DNA of 11,282 bases. Origin: Rodentolepis nana. Lineage: Eukaryota > Platyhelminthes > Cestoda > Cyclophyllidea > Hymenolepididae. The notes beneath the pieces are model-generated. The model searched no databases, was not told where the DNA came from, and worked only from the letters and a program-made list of their open reading frames with translations. Positions 1-5,240 of this stretch are shown here, piece after piece. Numbering within the stretch: position 1 is the first letter of the stretch; each line of letters begins with the position of its first letter. The position numbers and the translations under genes were made by a program. Location: contig UZAE01014389.1 in assembly GCA_900617975.1 (NCBI GenBank), positions 1 to 11,282 of the forward strand. The letters are read 5' to 3'.

Positions 1-80
1 AATCATTATTCTGTCTCCCATCTCGACTTTTTGTCACTTAGATGTCCCTTAAAACGCCTGCCATTTGATATAAATAAATA
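1..80 (+). mobile_element. 3' end of a third copy (copy C) of the ribozyme-capped retroelement family
   Basis: This stretch matches the 3' part of copy A (about 5109-5225). The shared blocks are CCCATCTCGAC (17-27), GATGTCCCTT near 41-50 (GATGTTCCTT in copy A), and ACGCCTGCCATTTGATATAA followed by an ATAAATAAATA tail (54-80). Relative to copy A it lacks about 46 nt between the GATGT block and ACGCC, the segment that holds GAAGCCTGAAGTCAG in copy A. The 5' part, including any ribozyme and the left target-site duplication, would lie before the window, so it is unknown whether the copy is full length. The first 10 bases match copy A poorly and could be flank. Orientation and family membership are clear; the boundaries are approximate. 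Confidence 0.75.
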
Positions 81-402
81 TCATCTAATAAATACCCGTT
101 TCCACAAGGTGGATACATACAAAAGTAATTTAATATGAAAATCAGGTAGTACATAACTATTCGCCTAGTTACTTATAAAAGCTTTAGACTTCGTCATGGA
201 ATATTCCGTTTGTTAATTTCCACGGCATCGCAAGTACTTCTGAAATGATTCTTTACCATTTCCCTGTCCAAAAACGAAATAATGAATACTGTCAATTACA
301 GAGTACCCCCTTGAACGTTCAAAGGTCTGATGATAAGCAGCCAAACAGTACAATACAGGACTCAAACCAGAGAGAGTGTGTGTACATATCGGTGTTTTGA
401 AG
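81..402. other. no gene seen; AT-rich spacer
   Basis: AT-rich sequence with no open frame of note, no RNA gene and no repeat that I recognise. It begins directly after the A/T-rich tail of copy C, so its first bases should hold the right-hand target-site duplication of that copy (starting about ATCATCTAAT), but the left partner is outside the window. Confidence 0.5.
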
Positions 403-472
403 TGCCGCCGCTCTTTTGAAGAGGTCCGCTGACTTGCGCCCGTCAGTAAGAGTTGAGAGGGCGAATTTTTTC
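403..472. other. GC-rich patch with two adjacent short hairpins, function unknown
   Basis: A locally GC-rich island in AT-rich surroundings. CTCTT (411-415) pairs with AAGAG (419-423) around a 3-nt loop. CTGAC (429-433) pairs with GTCAG (442-446) around an 8-nt loop. A second AAGAG (448-452) could compete for the first arm. It matches no spliceosomal snRNA, spliced-leader RNA or tRNA pattern that I know. A GGGCGAA motif follows, but no upstream partner completes an HDV-like fold. It could be a small structured RNA, part of an old repeat, or chance. Confidence 0.2.
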
Positions 473-1765
473 AATAAAACCGTTAAGCAAATATATCTCT
501 GCGTTGTACCCCCTCCCTCAAAAAAATGAGGTCTACCTCCCTATGGCGTCTTTTTTATTCATCGGAATAGCACATAATCGACGTGAGGGCAAAAACTTCT
601 CAAGCAAACATTGCTTTGTCTCCGGTCTAATGACACTGATGTTAAACAAACCCACCTCACCCCTCGCCCCCCACATCAATAGCGGGCAAATTAAATAAAG
701 TGTGTTGCTCCCAACACGTTTCGGTAAAACCCCTTATGTCAAGTTTTCAAATAAAGATTTGATTTCATTGTTACGTCTCACTTCAGTAGCTAGTGCTGTG
801 CTTAAAAATATTATTTTTACTCCTCTTCATTTCCCCATGATATGATATTAAACTAATTTGTTCATCTTGAGTAAGTTAAACGGATTCTTCTTAGTTAAAA
901 ATGTTCAGTTGTACCTCAAAACGCAGATAACCGTTTGCCATAATCAGAGGAACGAATATGGAATGCTTTTTATCGTAAATTTTATTAATCGCAATCAACA
1001 AAATGCGAAACTTCTTGATTAGGAAGAAACTAACATGAAATGTCATAGTAGAATATTTTAGAATATGGGAGAATGGGAGTAGGAACCGAGTTAGTTAAAG
1101 AATTGCGAGAATCACAATTCAAGGCTCAGTAACGTCAAGTTTATGGTTCATACGCTAGACTCAACAAAGACGTCTCTGTTGGCAGATCATCTTACAGCTT
1201 GGGGTGACGAATCCTCTAGTTACATCGTTAGCTCCCATTGAATCCATTAATGCTTCTAAATAAATTTGAATAACTCAAGTAACTTTTAACAAATTTTCTC
1301 GTTTCCATAATTAGAGCAGAAGTGTGCGAGTTGAAGAGGTATAAGAAGAGTCACACACGGAACTGGACAAACTATACGACTGGCAAACAATTCTATTCGA
1401 AGCTAGTTCGAAACGTACAGATCTAAATGTCTTATGGGAAAAGGGATAGTCACATCCTCATGCAATAGAGGAGTCTTTGATGAAATTGTCGAATTTCGAT
1501 TCCTACCTCCCACCATGTTTCCGTAAGTTTCTTCTTCAAAGCCATTAACCTACGAATATGAATTCGTACTTGTGAACAATTCGAGTTAATAGAGTAGAGC
1601 CCATCACAAAATGTTGCCTTGAGCATTAAATAAATATAGTGCAGATGTATTCTCGTTCCAACGTTGGTTAATTCACACATTGTCTCAGCATTGTAAACAG
1701 TTCCAATTTGTTATGCATTGTGGAAATTTCGCACTTTTATAACCAGTGGTTTCAAAAGATTTATT
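473..1765. other. no gene seen; one perfect small hairpin
   Basis: No coding or RNA gene can be supported. A clean 6-bp hairpin with a 4-nt loop lies at 702-717 (GTGTTG, loop CTCC, CAACAC). It does not match the histone-mRNA 3' stem-loop. An open frame at 453-698 is low-complexity (T-rich, then C-rich) and shows no protein-like pattern. A minus-strand frame at 1450-1680 is likewise unconvincing. Confidence 0.5.
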
Positions 1766-1794
1766 TCTCTCACTCTCTCCTCTCTCTCTCTCTC
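1766..1794. repeat. imperfect (TC)n microsatellite
   Basis: A TC-dinucleotide tract interrupted by CAC and CC. It makes a long pyrimidine run on the plus strand. Followed by ACTAATGGCTGTTAG it could loosely resemble a branch site and 3' splice site ahead of the open stretch near 1825-1968, but the matching donor (GAAG followed by GTTAGA, about 1964) is weak and I do not call an exon there. Confidence 0.85.
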
Positions 1795-1987
1795 GCCTTT
1801 CCACTAATGGCTGTTAGTTTAACAGGATTAGAGATCAAAGGAAAGCCATTAAAGTTATTCACGAGTTTAACAATGGAACACAGTGATATGTACAACACCA
1901 ATACTGGCACAAGGTACAATTCCTCCCCTTCTTTGGATGAGTGGAAGATGGGTGCATTTGAAGGTTAGAAGCCGCTGGGTTTGTACG

Positions 1988-2007
1988 CACACACACACAC
2001 ACACACA
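1988..2007. repeat. (CA)10 microsatellite
   Basis: Ten uninterrupted CA dinucleotides. Two overlapping open frames run through it (1883-2107 plus, 1859-2071 minus) and give Thr-His or Val-Cys repeats. These are by-products of the dinucleotide tract and not proteins. Confidence 0.95.
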
Positions 2008-2107
2008 AATATTTATACCGCAATGCAAGAAACTCTATAGACTTGTTTCTTGTGTTTTTGAGTGTGTGCAAACCTTTGTCAGCTTTGGGGAATGGGGGAT
2101 ATGTTAA

Positions 2108-3421
2108 AGGAGTTTTTAATACATCTTATCAACTTCAACTATAAAAGTTCAACGTAGACAAATGAAGTACATTTATGCTCCAAATTCATTATATCGTATC
2201 TCTCCCATTATTGTTGAAATCAGATTTCGGAATACTCATCCTGTTCTTTAGCCACAATCATATCTCTCGCTTCAGATTTAGGAAAAGAAATCTTTCAAGA
2301 ACAAATATTTATTCAATTAGGGGGTCAGAATATCACCTGAGGAAGTATTTGTAGATAGTGTACTCTTGTTGATGCTAGTGAATATCAATTTTAATTAATG
2401 GAATAACTCATTTTGACATTAATCAAAATGTGGAAAATCCCATTAGTCTCCAATTCGGATTTTGTACGGTTCAATAGCTTTCCAATTATAGTAGTGTCTA
2501 GACAATTTTTTGTTTATTTTTATTTATTCCACTCGCTGGGAAGGCGGTAATCTGGGATCTAAAACTTGTATAAATCCCACTTCTTATTGACAAGAAATAT
2601 CAACCAAAACATTATTTGAATTTCGGATGTTAAATGTTCCAATTTCGAAGGTTTCTTCTCATAACCAAAGATTCTAAATCATCATAATGTACTTTGAAGT
2701 CAAGGTAGTTAGTAACTGGTTACGTCAATAAAAATGGACTCGATGTGTATCAGTTTTCCCTATCATTAGCTCCGTGCCTAAAATAAATAATAATCACACA
2801 CTTCCGGATCCCACGTGTAAATATAGGCAAATGCCATAAAACAAAGTAATATAAAAAACCAAATGCTTCCCACTTTCACCAACGATAATATGTTAACCGA
2901 CATCTAATTGATCTAGTCCGAGTGAAAGGATCATTTGAGAAGGGAATCCTTTTGTCTTCTATTCCTACAATTATACGTATGTTTAAATATAAACAGAGCA
3001 AGACTTTGAGGGTTAAATGCAGAAATGTGCTGCGTGTAAGAGAATACAAATATCCGCAGAATTCAAAATCCCCTTTTCTTGGTCTCGCAATAGGAAGGCG
3101 TTTTTGAAAACAAAGCGTCTAGACACATCGTACTTTTGACAAGCTAAATTCGGTTCAATAAATGGCTCTACTTTTACTGAGCCCTAGATACCCGCAAACT
3201 GTAGACAGACGTATACTTTTTCCGTTACTTTAGGTTGGTGATCACCATTAGGTTGAGTAGAGTATATTTCGTTGGTGGGCAAAATGATTCTCGTCTTTGA
3301 CAAACGTCGGTTAATAAGTTTCCTAGCGTGCATATATGCCATCCTATTGACAAAAATTTGTTTTTACTGTCGATGTCAACTTTTTTAAAAAGCTGTGCAT
3401 GGTCGGCCGCTCTTTCACCAA
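2108..3421. other. no gene seen; AT-rich spacer up to element copy B
   Basis: No supported gene, RNA or element. The only open frame of note (2922-3107) gives a basic, featureless translation of 61 residues and is probably chance. The right edge, ending at the first base of the 12-bp target-site duplication at 3422, is the pre-insertion flank of copy B. Confidence 0.5.
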
Positions 3422-3433
3422 ATTATTAAACAT
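3422..3433. repeat. target-site duplication of copy B, 3'-side copy
   Basis: ATTATTAAACAT, identical over 12 bp to 4548-4559 on the other side of copy B. The match stops on both sides (A versus C before it, T versus C after it), so 12 bp is the full length of the duplication. This size is typical of target-primed reverse transcription by non-LTR retrotransposon machinery. Confidence 0.9.
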
Positions 3434-3484
3434 TATTATTATTATCATTATTTCAAATGGGGGGCTTTATGAAATTTATCATTG

Positions 3485-4110
3485 GCCCTTAAACTTCGAC
3501 TTCAGCTTCCCCCAGGGTGGAGGGTACATTTATAGCAGTTAATTAATAGCAGTTCATTAGCGGGTACATTTATAGCAGTTAATTAATAGCAGTTCATTAG
3601 CCCGGACATTTATAGCAGTTAATTAATAGCAGCGTAGCTTTGACTTCAGCTTCCCCCAAGGGTGGGGGGTACATATGTTGACTTCAGCTTCCCCCAAGAG
3701 GGGGGGGGTACATTTAAAGCAGTTAATTAATAGCAGTTCATTAGCAGTCTTCTTGCTTACCTTAATCTTTGACTTCAGCTTCCCCAAGAGGGGGGGGGGG
3801 TACATTTATAGCGGTTAAAATAGCGGAAAAACTTTGACTTCATCTTCCCCCAAGGGTGGGGGGGGGGGTACATTTATAGCCTTAATCTTTGACTTCAGCT
3901 TCCCCAAGAGGGGGGGGGGGTACATTTATAGCGGTTATTAACAGCAATTCATTAGCTGTCTTCTTGCTTCCCAGTATCTCTGGTTTTCCGAATTTTGACT
4001 TCAGCTTCCCCAAGGGTGGGGGGTACATTGGAGGGGTATCATTCGCAATTTAACTTTGACTTCAGCTTCCCCCAAGGAAGGGTGGGGACATTTATAGCAG
4101 TTAATTAATA
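3485..4110. repeat. G-rich minisatellite inside copy B
   Basis: Eight degenerate units share a core near GACTTCAGCTTCCCC, starting at 3498, 3642, 3680, 3771, 3836 (CATCTT variant), 3891, 3997 and 4058 on the plus strand. Each core is followed by CAAGGGTGGGG-type G-runs of up to about 13 G and usually by TACATTTATAGC. A secondary unit containing AGCAGTTAATTAATAGCAG with TTCATTAG recurs between cores. Unit spacing is irregular (38 to 144 bp), which suggests nested rounds of duplication. The reverse complement of the first core (GGGGGAAGCTGAAGTC) corresponds to GTGAAGCCTGAAGTC near 5159 in copy A, so the array appears to have grown from a sequence native to the element's 3' end. The G-runs could form G-quadruplexes on the plus strand. 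Confidence 0.9.
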
Positions 4111-4160
4111 GCAGACATATATAGCAGTTAATTAATAGCAATTCATTAGCTGTCTTTTTG

Positions 4161-4311
4161 CTTCCCAGTATCTCTGTGTTTCCGTCGTTGTCTTTAGTTG
4201 CTTCCCAGTATCTCTGGCTTTCCGTCCTTGTCTTTAGAGTGGGACACCGAATCAGGTGGGTCTTCTCCATTTCCTCTTGATGAACACCGAATCAGGTGGG
4301 TCTTCTCCATT
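4161..4311. repeat. two 40-bp-period tandem duplications inside copy B
   Basis: CTTCCCAGTATCTCTG begins at 4161 and again at 4201, each followed by a TTTCCGTC-TTGTCTTTAG end. A third partial unit lies at 3967. Next to these, ACACCGAATCAGGTGGGTCT begins at 4244 and again at 4284 and continues into TCTCCATTT in both. Both duplications have a 40-bp period although their sequences differ. Read on the minus strand they create short open frames with repeated Glu-Lys/Asp-Pro-rich peptides, which I treat as artefacts of the duplication. Confidence 0.85.
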
Positions 4312-4475
4312 TTCTCCTGTAGAATAGAGGGCATGTGGGATGAGTGTATACTCCCAATCTGTGAAGATGTTTTACCAAACAATCGTGTCCGGTACGTAGT
4401 CTACACTCACCAACGGCTTGGCCAGTCGGCTATGTCGGAGAGTNTAATAAATCGAATTCAAATCAAATGCCGAGT

Positions 4476-4547
4476 GATAGACTTTTCGCCGTACTAAGAT
4501 ACGTTGTCCAGGGTGTACCACGTGGAGGTAAGTCTATCGCGCACCCC
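4476..4547 (-). ncRNA. HDV-like self-cleaving ribozyme at the 5' end of copy B, apparently intact
   Basis: Read from 4547 downwards. P1 pairs 4547-4542 with 4510-4515 (6 bp, starting with a G-U wobble as is common in this class). P2 pairs GATAGACTT (4538-4530) with AAGTCTATC (4484-4476), 9 perfect pairs. P3 pairs ACC (4529-4527) with GGT (4519-4517) and closes a 7-nt L3, TCCACGT. P1 is followed by GGACAAC (4509-4503). P4 pairs GTAT (4502-4499) with GTAC (4494-4491) across a 4-nt loop. The J4/2 strand is GGCGAA (4490-4485), with C4488 in the position of the general-acid cytosine. The order, lengths and joining sequences match the HDV family. Cleavage is predicted just 5' of G4547, exactly where the element meets its target-site duplication. 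The fold was made by hand; activity is inferred. Confidence 0.85.
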
Positions 4548-4559
4548 ATTATTAAACAT
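4548..4559. repeat. target-site duplication of copy B, 5'-side copy
   Basis: ATTATTAAACAT, identical to 3422-3433. It abuts the first nucleotide of the ribozyme, so no extra non-templated bases are visible at the 5' junction. Confidence 0.9.
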
Positions 4560-4889
4560 CGTTCTAGTTTTAAATGTGGAGGATAAACCTAACTTTAACT
4601 GCAAAGTGATATTTAGTGGGCGACATGCTTTGGCATGCTGAATTTTGAAGCACTTTTTAAATGGCACCATTATGGGATCAGTTCCATTTTATTTGAAATA
4701 ATCATTTAACTGTAAACAGTAATGTGGCTTAATCATTATTTGTTGTGTTTTTCAAAGACTTTCTGGAAATATTTAATCACAAAATATGAACAAAAGGCAG
4801 ATTTTGAACATTGAATTTGCATTTCATGCATTCGTATAGATTTCTTGTCAAATTTTATTGAAATACATTTGATTTATCATTCCAAAAAT
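4560..4889. other. unique spacer between the two head-to-head elements
   Basis: AT-rich host sequence with no gene seen. It contains one small hairpin, CATGC, loop TTTG, GCATG (4624-4637). The two ribozyme-capped elements face each other across this stretch. Confidence 0.5.
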
Positions 4890-4904
4890 ATGTATGGCAT
4901 AATA
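4890..4904. repeat. target-site duplication of copy A, 5'-side copy
   Basis: ATGTATGGCATAATA, identical over 15 bp to 5226-5240. One further base upstream (T versus A) breaks the match, so the duplication is 15 bp. Confidence 0.9.
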
Positions 4905-4977
4905 GGGGTGTGCGATAGATTTACCCTCACATGTCGCACCGTGGGCAACGTATACCCATACGGCAAAAAAGTCTATT
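4905..4977 (+). ncRNA. HDV-like ribozyme at the 5' end of copy A, probably decayed
   Basis: It has the same architecture as the ribozyme in copy B. P1 is 4905-4911 with 4936-4942, with a G-G mismatch (4906/4941) and two G-U pairs. P2 is GATAGATTT (4914-4922) with AAGTCTATT (4969-4977), kept continuous by two G-U wobbles. GGGCAAC (4943-4949) follows P1. P4 is a perfect GTAT/ATAC (4950-4953 with 4958-4961). J4/2 starts GGCAAA, with C4964 as the expected catalytic cytosine. P3 (4923-4925 with 4933-4935, ACC/GTC) keeps only one of three pairs. The fold class is well supported by comparison with copy B, but the P1 and P3 defects suggest weak or lost cleavage in this copy. Confidence 0.75.
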
Positions 4978-5225
4978 AACTGGCAGCTGACTTCTCAATT
5001 CAAACTACCATCACCTCACTCTATACCACATTTGATTATTTCCACAGTAACTCACTTCACCTTTTTCTACCATTGTGTCTGTCTCTTTTACATCTTTGAA
5101 ACACTCTTCTGTTCCTCCCCCATCTCGACGTTTTTTAATTTGATGTTCCTTCCCCTCTGTGAAGCCTGAAGTCAGCTAAAGGGCTAATGATAACCATCAA
5201 GACGCCTGCCATTTGATATAAATAA
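4905..5225 (+). mobile_element. non-autonomous non-LTR-type retroelement, copy A, capped by an HDV-like ribozyme
   Basis: A 321-bp SINE-sized element bounded by perfect 15-bp duplications. Its layout is the HDV-like ribozyme (4905-4977), a pyrimidine-rich middle (about 4981-5155) with many CT-rich runs and no open frame, then the conserved 3' segment GAAGCCTGAAGTCAG, AAAGGGCTAATGATAACC, GCCATTTGATATAAATAAA. It shares about 75% identity with copy B over the first 73 nt, and a related 3' end, but the middle is not evidently homologous beyond perhaps 30 nt after the ribozyme. I see no convincing tRNA-type A and B boxes, so a classic pol III SINE head is not supported. The A/T-rich repeat tail in place of poly(A) fits RTE-type mobilisation, which is an inference. 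Confidence 0.85.
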
Positions 5226-5240
5226 ATGTATGGCATAATA
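5226..5240. repeat. target-site duplication of copy A, 3'-side copy
   Basis: ATGTATGGCATAATA directly follows the ATAAATAAA tail. Its first A could be counted as tail, so the duplication may be 14 or 15 bp. Confidence 0.9.

Larger units (their letters stand above)
3434..4547 (-). mobile_element. non-autonomous non-LTR-type retroelement, copy B, capped by an HDV-like ribozyme
   Basis: The element is read from 4547 down to 3434. Both edges are set by the perfect 12-bp duplication at 3422-3433 and 4548-4559. Reading 5' to 3' it holds the HDV-like ribozyme (4547-4476), about 150 nt of unique sequence with one unresolved base at 4444, two 40-bp-period tandem duplications (4311-4161), a minisatellite (about 4110-3485), and a 3' segment shared with copy A (GAAG-CTGAAGTC, TTTAAGGGCCAATGATAA, CCATTTGA). 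It ends in an ATAATGATAATAATAATA tail. There is no reverse transcriptase or endonuclease frame; the 62-, 60- and 89-codon frames inside are translations of the tandem repeats. Known non-LTR elements such as R2, some RTE-like families and the trypanosome L1Tc/NARTc pair carry HDV-like ribozymes at their 5' ends. That this copy was moved in trans by an RTE-like partner is inferred from the short-repeat tail. Confidence 0.85.

Noticed and set aside
323..345. CTGATGA near CAAAC as a possible second hammerhead
   Set aside because: The sequence between the two core strands does not form a stem II hairpin, and GAAA is missing.
455..475. GGGCGAA at the edge of the GC-rich patch as a J4/2 strand of another HDV-like ribozyme
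   Set aside because: The following T-run would need an A-rich P2 strand upstream and none is present; P1 and P3 also cannot be built.
1708..1968. 86-codon plus-strand frame with a protein-like second half (about 1825-1968) after a TC tract
   Set aside because: The only donor (GTTAGA) is weak, the first half is low-complexity, the length is within chance, and no domain is recognisable.
3485..4110. Regularly recurring core sequences as a CRISPR array
   Set aside because: Cores are degenerate, spacing is irregular, the intervening sequence is itself repeated, and the context is a eukaryotic retroelement.
4400..4475. Minus-strand TGGCCAAGCCG as a pol III A box in copy B
   Set aside because: It matches only part of the consensus and no B box follows at tRNA-like spacing, so a tRNA-derived SINE head is not supported.
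3623..4497. Several 60-99-codon open frames on both strands
   Set aside because: They run through the minisatellite and 40-bp duplications, and their repeated peptides follow from the tandem DNA; one also crosses the unresolved base at 4444.
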